Source of the DNA: DASUAS01 sp963750045
GTDB lineage: Bacteria > Actinomycetota > Acidimicrobiia > IMCC26256 > DASPTH01
Direction: 5' to 3'
Assembly (NCBI GenBank): GCA_963750045.1
Contig: CAVVPD010000007.1
Coordinates: 62,001 to 126,000 of the forward strand
Length of the DNA stretch: 64,000 nucleotides
The translations under genes were made by a program, and so were the position numbers. Under the pieces are notes generated by a model. The model saw nothing but the letters and a program-made list of their open reading frames with translations, was not told the origin of the DNA and made no database searches. Each line of letters starts with the position of its first letter. The stretch's first letter is position 1. Positions 36,003 to 46,800 of the stretch are shown here, one piece after another.

Positions 36003-37738
36003 GTGCACGATCTCGTGGTACGAGGGGAACGGTCGTCGACGGGCTCGGCGGACAGCCGTTCACCGCCGACGTCGCGATCGACGACGGTCGGATCGCCGAG
36101 ATCGGGAGGGTCGGCGGGCCCGCGCGCGAGACGATCGACGCCGACGGGCTGCTCGTGACACCTGGCTTCGTCGACGTGCACACCCATTACGACGGTCAGG
36201 CGACGTGGGACTCACAGCTCGGACCGTCGTGCTGGCACGGCGTGACCACCGTGGTCGCCGGCAACTGCGGGGTCGGGTTCGCGCCGGTCCACCCGGGCGG
36301 CGAGCAGGAGTTGATCGAGCTCATGGAGGGCGTGGAGGACATCCCCGGCACCGCGCTCTGGGAGGGCATCGACTGGCGGTGGGAGTCGTTCCCCGAGTAT
36401 CTCGACGCGCTGTCGCGGCGGCCGCGCATGGTCGACGTCGGGACCCACGTGCCACACGCCGCGGTGCGTGCCTACGTCATGGGCGCGCGTGCCGGTACCG
36501 GCCTGGCGACGCCCGACGACCTCGCGGCGATGGTCGACATCGCGCGAGCGGGGATGCGAGCAGGCGCGCTCGGCGTGTCGACGTCACGCATCCTCGCCCA
36601 CCACACGAGCCGCGGCGACGAGGTGCCCGGGACGTTCGCCGACGAAGCCGAGCTCACCGCCCTCGCGGGCGTGTTGCGGGAGCTGGGCACCGGCGTGTTC
36701 GAGGTCGTCCCGCGCGGCATGGACGGCGAGGTCAGTGACGAGGCCCATGCCGAGCTGGAGCTGCTCGGCCGGCTGGCGGCCGTCGCCGGCACCCGGCTCA
36801 CCTTCTCGGTGGTGCAGACCCACACGGAGCTGGATCGCTGGCGGGTGATCCTCGATCGTTCGGGTGAGCTGCGCGAACAGGGCGTCCCGATCTACCCGCA
36901 GGTCGCGAACCGCGCCACGGGCATCCTCTTCGGGCTGGAGAGCAAGAACAACGTGTTCGCCACCCGGCCGAGCTACCGCGAGCTGGCCGGACTCCCCCTC
37001 GCCGATCGGCTGGCGCGGATGCGCGAGCCCGAGGTGCGCGCCCGGATCCTGGCCGAGCCGAACGGCGAGTGGGACCACCCCCTTGCATCGTTCGTCTACG
37101 AGACGTTCTCCAACATGCTGCCGGTGCTCGAGCCGCTCGACTGGGAGCCGACTCCCGACGACACGATTGCGGCCATGGCCGCGCGCGAAGGCAGGCCCGC
37201 CCAGGAGGTGGTGTACGACTTCCTCACCGCGGGCGACGGACACAACCTCGTCTCGTTCCCGTTCACCAACTACTTCAACTTCAGCCTCGACGACGTGCAC
37301 GACATGCTCGAGCACCCGGCGTCGGTGTGGGGACTCGGTGACGGTGGCGCGCACTGCGGTGCTGCGGTCGACGCCAGTGGCCCGACCCTCATGCTCACGC
37401 ATTGGGTGCGCGACCGCACGCGCGGGCCGCGCGTCGACCTCCCCACTGCGGTGCGGTGGATGACCTCCGACACTGCGGACCTCTACGGACTCCGCGACCG
37501 GGGCCGGCTCGCACCAGGGCACCGCGCCGACCTCAACGTGATCGACCACGAGCGTCTCCACGTACGGCGGCCGGAGATGGTGTTCGATCTCCCTGCTGGG
37601 GGTCGACGCCTGATGCAACGCGCTCACGGCTACGTCGCGACGGTGGTCGCCGGCGAGACCACCATTCGGGACGACGAGGCCACCGGTGCGTTGCCGGGCC
37701 GCCTCGTACGCGGCGAACAGCCGTCACCCGCCCCCTGA
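36003..37738 (+). CDS. D-aminoacylase-type amidohydrolase, frame broken at 36024-36027
   Basis: About 579 residues of the N-acyl-D-amino-acid deacylase family. From the GTG at 36003, with GGAGGG just upstream, the start reads MHDLVVRGG only if one G is added to the GGGG run at 36024-36027. The frame then continues TVVDGLGGQPFTADVAIDDG, metal strand GFVDVHTHYDGQATWD, later NYFNFSLDDVHDML, GLGDGGAHCG and the C-terminal RLAPGHRADLNVID. It hydrolyses an N-acyl or cyclic amide bond of unknown identity. This break is a one-base G-run loss, unlike the CG losses elsewhere. Confidence 0.85.
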
Positions 37739-37812
37739 GCGCCCGCGCTCCCCGAACGCGACGTTCGTGCGCCCGACGGATCCCGCGATACCGGCGCGCT
37801 TCGCGACCGCGC

Positions 37813-38841
37813 TCACCGATTCCGGCGCCGGCGGCGGGCGTCGGCGATCATCGGTGGCGAGTATCCGGCATCGGCCCACGTGAAGTTCGTACCCGGAGCG
37901 ACGATCTCGTCGATGCGGTCGAGCAGGTCGTCGGCGAGCACGACATCCTCGGCACCGAGTTGGGTGGTGAGCTGCTCCATCGTGCGGGGGCCGATGATGG
38001 CCGAGGTGACCGCGGGGTTGCGCAACACCCAGGCCACCGCGAGATGCACGAGCGAGATTCCGGCGTCGTCTGCGAGCTGCCCGAGCGCGTCGGCGGCGTC
38101 CAGCTTCTCGCGGTTGCCGGGATCCGAGAGGTCGTATCGGGCCGGGATGCGGTTGGCGCGGTGGCTGGTGAGATCCTCCGCGCCCTTGCGCCACTTCCCC
38201 GACAACCAGCCCCCGGCGAGCGGGCTCCACGGAATGACCCCCATGCCGTGCCGTTCACACGTGGGGAGCACGTCACTCTCGATGCCACGCACGAGGATCG
38301 AGTACGGCGGTTGCTCGCAGACGAAGCGCTCGCGCTGGCGCCGCTCGGCGACCCACTGCGCCTCGACGATGGCCGAGGCGGGGAACGTCGAACTCCCGAG
38401 GTATCGGACCTTCCCTTGGTGCACGAGATCGGTGAGCGCGCCGAGTGTCTCGTCGATGTCGACCGTAGGGTCGGGGCGGTGCACCTGGTAGAGGTCGATG
38501 TAGTCGGTCCGCAACCGGCGCAGGCTGTTCTCGCACTCTCGCATGATCCAGCGACGCGACCCACCGGACATGTTCGGGTCGCTCCCCATCGGCGCGAAGA
38601 ACTTGGTGGCGAGGACGACATCGTCGCGACGGCCCGCCAACGCCTTCGCGACGATCTCCTCCGACTCACCCGCGGAGTAGACGTCGGCGGTGTCGATGAA
38701 GTTGATGCCCGCATCGAGGGCGGCATGGATCACGGCGACCGACTCGTCGTGGTCGGGGTTCCCCCAGGCGCCGAACATCATCGCCCCGAGACACAGCGGG
38801 CTCACCTTCACGCCGGTTCGTCCGAACGCCCGGTACCTCAT
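37813..38841 (-). CDS. aldo/keto reductase
   Basis: A 342-residue NADPH-dependent aldo/keto reductase. MRYRAFGRTGVKVSPLCLG is the typical start; the catalytic Asp/Tyr (FIDTADVYSAGESE), Lys (LATKFF) and His (YQVHRPD) are present. C-terminal cofactor residues lie around SAIIGPRTMEQL. The ATG at 38841 follows a strong GAGGAGG. It is convergent with the deacylase and 162 bases downstream of the cyclase gene. Substrate unknown. Confidence 0.92.
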   Translation of the reverse strand: MRYRAFGRTGVKVSPLCLGAMMFGAWGNPDHDESVAVIHAALDAGINFIDTADVYSAGESEEIVAKALAGRRDDVVLATKFFAPMGSDPNMSGGSRRWIMRECENSLRRLRTDYIDLYQVHRPDPTVDIDETLGALTDLVHQGKVRYLGSSTFPASAIVEAQWVAERRQRERFVCEQPPYSILVRGIESDVLPTCERHGMGVIPWSPLAGGWLSGKWRKGAEDLTSHRANRIPARYDLSDPGNREKLDAADALGQLADDAGISLVHLAVAWVLRNPAVTSAIIGPRTMEQLTTQLGAEDVVLADDLLDRIDEIVAPGTNFTWADAGYSPPMIADARRRRRNR

Positions 38842-38873
38842 CGCCACCTCCTCGTCGTCGTCGGTCGTCTCCC

Positions 38874-39049
38874 CGGACGCTACCAATCTCGTCGGCGTCG
38901 TCGCGGGCGACCGCGATCACGAGTGCCACGTCGTCGGCGCCCGCGTACGGGGACTCGCCGACACCGTCGGCCCCGAGCCCGTGATCATGCTCGAGGTCGT
39001 CGTTCAACGAGCTCCGACTTCGACGACTTCCAGCACACTGAGCACGTAG
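38874..39049 (+). pseudogene. unexplained coding-like stretch, possible gene remnant
   Basis: In the gap between the aldo/keto reductase and cyclase genes, the plus-strand frame starting at 38876 reads DATNLVGVVAGDRDHECH and on to GPEPVIMLEVVVQRA. It has G/C third positions and a protein-like second-position mix, unlike shadow frames nearby. No start codon or ribosome-binding site fits, and its last 46 bases are antisense to the cyclase C-terminus. I do not recognise a family. It could be chance, or the tail of a deleted gene. Confidence 0.25.
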
Positions 39050-41781
39050 CCCACGGTCTCGTCCAGCGTCAGCTCGCCACCCCGTGACGCGGCCGCCGCG
39101 TACTGCTGCTCTCCCAGCTCCGCCTGCACACGGTCGAGTGCGTCGCCCACGCCGAGATCGGCGAGGAGGCCCTCGTTCAGGGGCCGGGCGACACCGGTGG
39201 TGACACCGGCGGCGAGCGCGCCGGCCAGTACTGCGGCCGCCTCGTCGCGCCCGAGCCGTTGCAGCACCGCCACTGCGCACTCGATCGCGGTAGCGAGCAT
39301 GGGGCGGTCGCCACGTTCGTGACTGTGCTTCACCGCATCGCGGGCATCGCGCCACGCCCCGTCGACATCGCCGGCCTCGGCGCGCAGAACGGCCCGGCGG
39401 CTCAGGGCGAAGCCCAGCAGTCCCCCACTGGTCCCGAGGCGCCCGAGGGCGACGCTCTCGTCGAGCGCACGCGCCGCCGCTTCGGGGTCGTCGCGCATGA
39501 CGGCCACCGCCATCGCGAACTGTGCGCTCGCAGTGGCGGTCGGGTTCTGCGAACGCCGCGCCGATTCCAACGCGAGGTCGGCGTCGGCTCGGGCGGCGTC
39601 GTGGTCCCCCATCAGGTTGTGGAAGTTCGCGGCGGCGGAGTAGAGGAACGACAAGCCGCGAGGAGCGTCGCCGGCGGCGCGCAGTGCGGCGTCGGCCTCG
39701 GCGATGACGCGCACCGCGGCCTGAAGGTCACCACGCATGGCTTCGTTCGCGGCCAGCGCGATGAACGCCCAGATCGCGCCCGGGCAATCGGGCGGCACGC
39801 CGTCACGCAACGCGGCGTCGGCCAGCTCGCGCATGGCGTCGACGTCATTGCGGCCCTGCGCGCTGAACGCCGCGGCGGCGAGCACCGCGGTGCGCACCGG
39901 CGGCGGTGCGAGGTCGACCCGCGGGACGAGGTGCTCGGCCCACGCACCGATTCCCAGCCCACGGTCGTTGACCGCTTCGAACGTGAGCGCGGCGACGATT
40001 CGCAATGCCCGCAGCACGTCGTCGTCCTCTCCCAGCAGGAGGCACCGGATGAACGCGGCACGCAGGTTCTCGAGCTCGAGATGCACCCGCGTGCGCCACG
40101 CGACCTCGTCGGGACCGGCAAGGGCCGCGTCGGCCTGCTCGGCGAACCGCGTGTAGTGGTCGGCATGACGCCGGAACCACTCGTGCAGCTCACCGGCCGC
40201 TTCGAGGCGTTCCCGGGCGAACGCGCGCAACGTCTCCAGCATCTGGTACCGGGTGGTGCCGGTGGCCTCGTCGGCCACGATCATCGACTTCGCCACGAGA
40301 CCGGCACCCGCGTCGAGCACGTCCCATGCCTCGAGACCGTGACCGGCGGCGACTCCGGCCACCGCGTCGGCGTCGAAGCTGCCCGGGAACACGCCGAGGC
40401 GCTCGAAGAGGGCGCGCTCCTGCGGGTCGAGCATCTCGTAGGACCACTCGATCGCGGCCCGGAGGGTCTGGTGACGGCCCGCCGCACTGCGCCGTCCCCC
40501 GGTCAGGAGCTGGAACCGCTGGTCGAGACGGGCGGCGATGTCGGATGGGCTCATGATGGTGACCCGCGCCGCCGCGAGCTCGACGGCGAGGGGAATGCCG
40601 TCGAGGCGGCGGCAGATCTCGGCGACCGCCTCGGCGTTGCCCGCGTCGACGGTGAAGCCCGGTTGCACCGCCCGCGCCCGTTCGGTGAACAGCTGGACGG
40701 CCTCGCTCGCGGCGACGGTCTCGAGCACCGAGGTGCGGGGTGGGAGCTCGAGGGACGAGAGCGGCCACACCTGCTCGCCCGCGACCCCGAGCGCCTCGCG
40801 GCTGGTCGCGAGGATGCGGACGCCGGGGCACTCGCGCAGCAGGCCTTCGGTCAGCCGACCGACCGCCTCGACCAGGTGCTCGCAGTTGTCGAGCACGAGG
40901 ATCAGCTCCCGCGTGCGCAGTGCGTCGAGGACGCTGTCGTCGAGGGTGCTGCCGGGGCGCGGCACGACCCCCAACGTCGCCGCGACCACCTGGGCGAGCT
41001 CGTCGGCGTCGTGCGCGTTGGCGAGCTCGCACAGCCACGCGCCGTCGGGAAAGCGACGCAGGACGTCGAACGCGACCTGGATGGCGATACGGCTCTTCCC
41101 GACGCCGCCGACACCGGTGACGGTGACCGACCGCGACGCGAGCAACGCGTCGGCGATCGCGTCGCGCTCGATCGCCCGCCCGACGAACGACGTGAGCTGA
41201 CCCGGCAGGTTCCCCGGCATCGCGTCGAGTGAACGGAGCGGCGGGAAGTCGCGACGCAGCCCGGGCGCGACCACCTGGAACACGCGCTCAGGGCGCGCCA
41301 GGTCTGGGAGGCGGTGCTCACCGAGATCGGTGAGCCCGACCTCGTGGGGGAGCGAGTCGCGCACGATCTCCTCGGTGGCGTGGGACACCACGACCTGGCC
41401 GCCGTGCGCGGCGGCCATGACCCGCGCCGCCCGGTTGGTGGCGGGACCGTAGTAGTCCCCGTCGCGAGCCTCGGCGTCACCCGTGTGCAGACCCATGCGA
41501 ACCCGCAACTCGCCGGTTGCCCCCCAGTCCTGCGTGGCCAGGGCCCGCTGGGCGGCCAGGGCGGCGGCCAGCGCGTCACGCGTGGTCACGAACACGGCGT
41601 GGAGGCCGTCGCCGGTGGTCTTCACGACCAGGCCCCGGTGCTCCTCCACGGCCGCACGGAGCAGGGCGTCGTGGCACTCCAGCGCCGGCCGCATGGCTTC
41701 GGGATGCCGCTCCCAGAGACGGGTCGAGCCCTCGAGGTCGGTGAACAGGAACGTCACCGTTCCCGACGGCAGCTCCGGCAC
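39004..41781 (-). CDS. class III cyclase domain / NB-ARC ATPase / TPR signalling protein
   Basis: A 925-residue multidomain regulator. Residues 1-165 are a class III adenylate/guanylate cyclase-like domain: VTFLFTDLEGSTRLWE (first metal Asp), VVKTTGDGLHAVF (second metal Asp) and GPATNRAARVMAAAHGGQ (Asn/Arg). Residues 185-480 are an AP-ATPase/NB-ARC module with Walker A VTGVGGVGKSRIA, LILVLDNCEHLV and GIPLAVELAAAR. The rest is TPR-like. It resembles mycobacterial cyclase-ATPase proteins but lacks their LuxR helix-turn-helix. The GTG at 41781 has GAGGGGG upstream. It is probably a cytosolic signal-transducing STAND protein. Confidence 0.88.
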   Translation of the reverse strand: MPELPSGTVTFLFTDLEGSTRLWERHPEAMRPALECHDALLRAAVEEHRGLVVKTTGDGLHAVFVTTRDALAAALAAQRALATQDWGATGELRVRMGLHTGDAEARDGDYYGPATNRAARVMAAAHGGQVVVSHATEEIVRDSLPHEVGLTDLGEHRLPDLARPERVFQVVAPGLRRDFPPLRSLDAMPGNLPGQLTSFVGRAIERDAIADALLASRSVTVTGVGGVGKSRIAIQVAFDVLRRFPDGAWLCELANAHDADELAQVVAATLGVVPRPGSTLDDSVLDALRTRELILVLDNCEHLVEAVGRLTEGLLRECPGVRILATSREALGVAGEQVWPLSSLELPPRTSVLETVAASEAVQLFTERARAVQPGFTVDAGNAEAVAEICRRLDGIPLAVELAAARVTIMSPSDIAARLDQRFQLLTGGRRSAAGRHQTLRAAIEWSYEMLDPQERALFERLGVFPGSFDADAVAGVAAGHGLEAWDVLDAGAGLVAKSMIVADEATGTTRYQMLETLRAFARERLEAAGELHEWFRRHADHYTRFAEQADAALAGPDEVAWRTRVHLELENLRAAFIRCLLLGEDDDVLRALRIVAALTFEAVNDRGLGIGAWAEHLVPRVDLAPPPVRTAVLAAAAFSAQGRNDVDAMRELADAALRDGVPPDCPGAIWAFIALAANEAMRGDLQAAVRVIAEADAALRAAGDAPRGLSFLYSAAANFHNLMGDHDAARADADLALESARRSQNPTATASAQFAMAVAVMRDDPEAAARALDESVALGRLGTSGGLLGFALSRRAVLRAEAGDVDGAWRDARDAVKHSHERGDRPMLATAIECAVAVLQRLGRDEAAAVLAGALAAGVTTGVARPLNEGLLADLGVGDALDRVQAELGEQQYAAAASRGGELTLDETVGYVLSVLEVVEVGAR

Positions 41782-41890
41782 GACACCCCCTCGACCCCCT
41801 CGACCCGGGGCAGCATGATCGCACGTGGGGCGCCCGCCCGCGCCGAATCCGGTACGCGGGGGCGCCACGGCACCCCCTATCCTCGAATCC

Positions 41891-42409
41891 ATGCAGGACG
41901 GAACTCCAAGCTCTCCGGAGCGCGAGCGCGTGCAGCCCGAGCTCGTCGACGGCGATCGCGCCGGTGTGCCGGACACGGCGCAGCACGACGGGGAGGAGGC
42001 CGACGACGCCAGCGAGCAGATCTCGAGCCCCACCAAGCTGATCCGGATCGCCTCCATGGTGCGCACCATGCTCGACGAGGTCCGCCGGGCTCCGCTCGAC
42101 GACGCCGGCCGGCGCCGGCTCCGCGAGATCCACGAGAAGTCCCTCGACGAGCTCGAGGGGGTGTTGTCGCCCGATCTCCGCCAGGAGCTCTCGGACGTCG
42201 TGCTGCCCTTCACGAGCGACACCCCGTCGGAATCCGAGCTGCGCCTGGCTCAGGCCCAGCTCGTCGGCTGGCTCGAAGGTCTCTTCCACGGCATCCAGGC
42301 CACGCTCTTCACCCAACAGGCGGCGGCGCAGGGGCAGCTGGACCAGATGCGACGCCGCGCCATCGACCCCGCCGCCGGCGGGACGGCAGGCCCGAGCGGG
42401 TACCTGTGA
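41891..42409 (+). CDS. bpa: bacterial proteasome activator Bpa
   Basis: A 172-residue protein of the DUF2587/Bpa family, the ATP-independent ring activator of the actinobacterial 20S proteasome. SSPTKLIRIASMVRTML, LGWLEGLF-type helix (QLVGWLEGLFHGIQATLF), QMRRRA, and a C-terminus ending SGYL with a penultimate aromatic that docks in the proteasome pocket, are all seen. The N-terminal 45 residues are acidic and disordered. The ATG at 41891 is used. Its stop overlaps the GTG of the DAHP synthase gene (GTGA, 42406-42409). Proteasome core genes are not in the window. Confidence 0.88.
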   Translation: MQDGTPSSPERERVQPELVDGDRAGVPDTAQHDGEEADDASEQISSPTKLIRIASMVRTMLDEVRRAPLDDAGRRRLREIHEKSLDELEGVLSPDLRQELSDVVLPFTSDTPSESELRLAQAQLVGWLEGLFHGIQATLFTQQAAAQGQLDQMRRRAIDPAAGGTAGPSGYL

Positions 42410-43803
42410 GCGCGACCGGCACCGGCAGCACTGCGGCGGACGGGGACGGCGAGCTCTTCCGCATGAAGCAGTGGAGCCCCGACACGTGGCGCGCGTGTTC
42501 CGCCGAGCAGCAGCCCGAGTGGCCCGATCCCGCCGAGCTCGAGACGGCCCTCGCTACGTTGCGCGAGGTGCCCCCGCTCGTGTTCGCGGGCGAGGCCCGC
42601 AGCCTCACCGAGACGCTGGCCGCGGTCACCGAGCAGCGGGGCTTCGTGCTCCAGGCCGGCGACTGTGCCGAGTCGTTCGACGCGTTCTCGGCCAACGCGA
42701 TCCGGGACAAGCTGAAGGTCATCCTCCAGATGGCCGTGGTGCTCACGTACGGCAGCGGTGTGCCCACGGTGAAGATCGGTCGCATCGCCGGGCAGTTCGC
42801 CAAGCCGCGCTCCGCGCCCACGGAGTCGCGCGACGGCCTCGAGCTGCCGTCGTTCCGCGGCGACATGGTCAACGACTTCGCCTTCGAATCCGCGGCTCGT
42901 CGCCCCGATCCCGACCGGCTCGTACGCGCCTACCACCAGGCCGCGTCGACGCTGAACCTCCTCCGCGCGTTCGCCAAGGGTGGGTTCGCGGATCTCAACC
43001 AGGTGCACGCCTGGAACCTCGAATACGTGGACGCCAGCCCCGAAGGGCGACGCTACGACGCGCTCGCCGGGGAGATCGACCGTGCCTTGCGGTTCATGGC
43101 GGCGTGCGGCATCGACCTCGACGCGGAGCACCAACTGCACCAGGTCGACTTCTACACGTCGCACGAGGCGCTGATCCTCGGCTACGAGGAGGCACTCACC
43201 CGCCGCGACAGCCTCACCGACGAGTGGTACGACTGCTCGGCGCACCTGTTGTGGGTCGGTGAGCGCACGCGCCAGCTCGGCGGCGCGCACATCGAGTTCC
43301 TGAGCGGCATCCAGAATCCGATCGGCGTGAAGCTCGGCCCGGCCGCATCGGCAGAAGAGGTCGTCGCGCTCTGCAACCGGCTCAACCCGTCGCGCCGGCC
43401 CGGGCGCCTCGTGCTCGTGAGCCGCATGGGAGCCGACCGGATCGCCGACGCGCTCCCGCCGCTCCTCCGTGCGGTCAACCTCACCGGCCACCCGGTCGTC
43501 TGGATGTGCGATCCGATGCACGGCAACACCTACCAGCACGCCAGTGGCTACAAGACCCGCGATTTCGACGACGTGATGCGCGAGCTCCACGGGTTCTTCG
43601 CGGCCTGCGACGGCGCCGACGTGTGGCCCGGTGGCGTGCACATCGAACTCACGGGCGAGAACGTCACCGAGTGCCTCGGCGGCAGCCACCAGGTGCTCGG
43701 CGACCAGCTCGAGCAGCGCTACGAGACGAGTTGCGACCCCCGCCTCAACGCCCGCCAGTCCCTCGATCTGGCCTTCCAGGTCGCGGAGTTGCTGCGTCGC
43801 TGA
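42406..43803 (+). CDS. aroG: class II 3-deoxy-7-phosphoheptulonate (DAHP) synthase
   Basis: A 465-residue type II DAHP synthase, first enzyme of aromatic amino acid synthesis (phosphoenolpyruvate + erythrose 4-phosphate). The metal-binding cysteine is in LQAGDCAESFD. RIAGQFAKPRS, LWVGERTRQLGGAHIEFLSG, VSRMGADRI, WMCDPMHGNT and GGVHIELTGENVTECLGG are highly conserved. Length matches the mycobacterial enzyme. The GTG at 42406 is translationally coupled to bpa, and kgd follows 34 bases later. Confidence 0.95.
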   Translation: MSATGTGSTAADGDGELFRMKQWSPDTWRACSAEQQPEWPDPAELETALATLREVPPLVFAGEARSLTETLAAVTEQRGFVLQAGDCAESFDAFSANAIRDKLKVILQMAVVLTYGSGVPTVKIGRIAGQFAKPRSAPTESRDGLELPSFRGDMVNDFAFESAARRPDPDRLVRAYHQAASTLNLLRAFAKGGFADLNQVHAWNLEYVDASPEGRRYDALAGEIDRALRFMAACGIDLDAEHQLHQVDFYTSHEALILGYEEALTRRDSLTDEWYDCSAHLLWVGERTRQLGGAHIEFLSGIQNPIGVKLGPAASAEEVVALCNRLNPSRRPGRLVLVSRMGADRIADALPPLLRAVNLTGHPVVWMCDPMHGNTYQHASGYKTRDFDDVMRELHGFFAACDGADVWPGGVHIELTGENVTECLGGSHQVLGDQLEQRYETSCDPRLNARQSLDLAFQVAELLRR

Positions 43804-43837
43804 TCGTGGGTGCGTTCTCACGCGCGAGCATGGGAGC

Positions 43838-46800
43838 GTGACGCGCTTCGAGGACCTCGGTCCGAATTCCGGTCTGGTGGAGGAGCTCTACCAGCGCTAC
43901 CTGCAGAATCCCGCCTCGGTCGACGACCACTGGCGGGCCTACTTCGACCGGTCGGCGACTCCTGCCAACGGCGGGACCGCCCCCACCGCGGTGCCGTCGC
44001 CGGCCGGGGCCGCCGCGTCGGTTCCCACACCTGCGCCCGCCCCCACTGCGGTGCCGGCCCGTCCGGGCCCGATGCTCCTCGACGGCGACGACGCCGAGCC
44101 GCTTCGCGGCGCAGCCGCCCGCACGGTCGAGAACATGGAGGCCAGCCTCGGGGTGCCCACCGCCACATCGGTGCGCGCGATCCCCGCCAAGCTGCTCGAG
44201 GTGAACCGCCAGATCCTCAACAACCAGCTCGCGCGCGCTGGCGTCGGCAAGGTCAGCTTCACGCACCTGATCGCCTACGCGGTCCTGTGCGCGCTCGCGG
44301 ACTTCCCCGGTCTCAACGCCGCGTATGCCGAGGAGGACGACAAGCCGGTTGTCGTGCGCCACCAGCAGGTGAACCTCGGCCTGGCCGTCGACGTCCAGCG
44401 CCGCGACGGCTCGCATTCGCTGCTGGTGCCGTGCGTGAAAGGCGCCGACACGCTCGACTTCGCCGGATTCTGGCGCGCGTACGAGGACCTGATCGCGAAG
44501 GTCCGGAGCGCCAAGATCTCACCGGACGACTTCGCCGGCACCACCTGCACCATCACCAACCCGGGCATGATCGGCACCGTGCACTCCGTGCCGCGGCTCA
44601 TGCCCGGTCAGGGCTTCATCGTCGGGGTCGGGAGCATCGGATACCCGGCCGAGTTCGAGGGCGCCGACACGGCTGCGCTCGCGCAGCTCGGGGTCAGCAA
44701 GATCACCACGCTCACCAACACCTACGACCACCGCATCATCACCGGTGCCGAGAGCGGCGAGTTCCTCCGCCGCATCCACGACCTGCTCCTCGGTGAGGAC
44801 GACTTCTACGACGACGTGTTCGCGAGCCTGGCCGTTCCCTACGAGCCGGCACGCTGGATCCCCGACCGCAGCGCGTTCGCCGATCCGGCCGCACAGAACG
44901 AGAAGGTCGTCCAGGTCCACACGTTGGTCAACATGTACCGAGTCCGCGGCCACTTGATCGCGAACCTCGATCCGCTCGGCCGGCGCGAGCCGAGCACCCA
45001 CCCCGAGCTCGACATTGCGCACCACGACCTCTCCATCTGGGACCTCGAACGCGAGTTCCCGATCGGCAACCTCGGCGCCGGGCGCCTCGCCCCCAAGGTC
45101 ATGCCGCTGCGCGACATCCTCGGCGTCTTGCGCGACGCGTACGCGCGCACGGTGGGTGTCGAGTACATGCACATCCAGGAGCACGACCAGAAGGAGTGGA
45201 TCCAGCAGCGCGTGGAAGGTCCCCACGAACCGGTCACCGCCGCCGAGAAGCACCGGATCCTCGAGCGGCTGAACGCGGCGGAGGCGTTCGAGCGGTTCCT
45301 GCACACCAAGTACCTCGGGCAGAAGCGCTTCAGCCTCGAAGGCGCCGAGACCGCTCGTGCCCATGCTGGACGCGCTGTGCACCAGCGCCGCCGATGCCGG
45401 CATGACGAACGTGGTGTTCGGCATGGCGCACCGCGGTCGGCTCAACGTTCTGGCCAACGTGATCGGCAAGTCCTACGCGCAGATATTCCGTGAGTTCGAG
45501 GGCGAGCTCGACCCCGCGAGCACCCAGGGTTCGGGTGACGTCAAGTACCACCTCGGGGCGGTCGGCAAGCACGACGCGCCCAGCGGCAGCCACGTCGCGC
45601 TCACGCTCGCCGCCAACCCCAGCCACCTCGAAGCGGTGGGTGCGGTGGTGGAGGGGATGGCCCGTGCCATCGGCGACGCCGCGGAGGACAGCGAACGGCA
45701 CGCGGTGCTCCCCGTGCTGCTGCACGGCGACGCCGCGTTCGCGGGGCAGGGTGTGGTCGCCGAGACCTTCAACCTGTCGGAGGTTCCAGGCTACGAGGTC
45801 GGCGGCACCGTGCACGTCGTCGTGAACAACCAACTCGGCTTCACGACTGCGCCCGAACTGGGCCGTTCGAGCATCTACCCCACCGACATCGCCAAGATGG
45901 TGCAGGCCCCGATCTTCCACGTGAACGGCGACGACCCCGAGGCCGCGGTCCGCGTGATGCGCCTCGCGTTCGAGTTCCGCAACCGATTCCAGAAGGACGT
46001 CGTCGTCGACCTCGTCTGTTACCGCCGCTACGGCCACAACGAGGCCGACGAGCCGGCGTTCACCCAACCCCGCATGTACGAGCTCATCGACTCGCACGCG
46101 TCCGTGCGCGCGCTGTACACCCACCAGCTCGTCCAGCGCGGCGACATCACCCTCGACGACGAGCAGGCCGTCGAGTTCGACTTCAAGGCCCGCCTCGACC
46201 GCGCCTTCGAGGAGACCCAGGCCGGCCGAGCTGCCGAACCCGACGCCGACCTCGACCTCAGCCTCGCCGATCCCGACGCCGCGGACCGGGCGGACGACCC
46301 GCCGGTGACGACCACGGTTCCGGCCGCGGTCCTCACCACCGTGCTCGACGGCCTCACCCATTGGCCCGACGGGTTCGTCGTGAACCCCAAGCTCGAACGC
46401 CAACTCCTCGCCCGGCGCGCGATGGTCGAGCGCGACGAGATCGACTGGGCGCTGGCCGAGGCCCTCTCGTTCGGCTCGCTCGTGCTCGGCGGCACGCCCG
46501 TCCGGCTCGCCGGCCAGGACACGCGCCGTGGCACCTTCAGCCAGCGCCACGGTGTCCTCGTCGACCAGGACACCGAGGCGGAGTACGTACCGCTCGCACA
46601 CCTCGCCGAGGACCAGGCCCCGTTCATGCTCTACGACACCGTGCTCTCGGAGTATGCCGCGCTGGGCTTCGAGTACGGCTACTCCATCACGTCGGATGCG
46701 CTGGTGTGCTGGGAGGCGCAGTTCGGTGACTTCGCCAACGCCGCGCAGGTGGTCATCGACCAGTTCGTGGTCGCCGCGGCCGACAAGTGGGGCCAGCACA

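Noticed and set aside
1..38841. Horizontally acquired island
   Set aside because: Third-position GC, start-codon use and operon overlaps look the same as in the core half. No integrase, transposase, tRNA or attachment repeat was seen.
45340..45370. Programmed frameshift in kgd
   Set aside because: No slippery heptamer or stimulatory hairpin is evident, and the same kind of break occurs in many unrelated genes. A CG-loss artefact is simpler.
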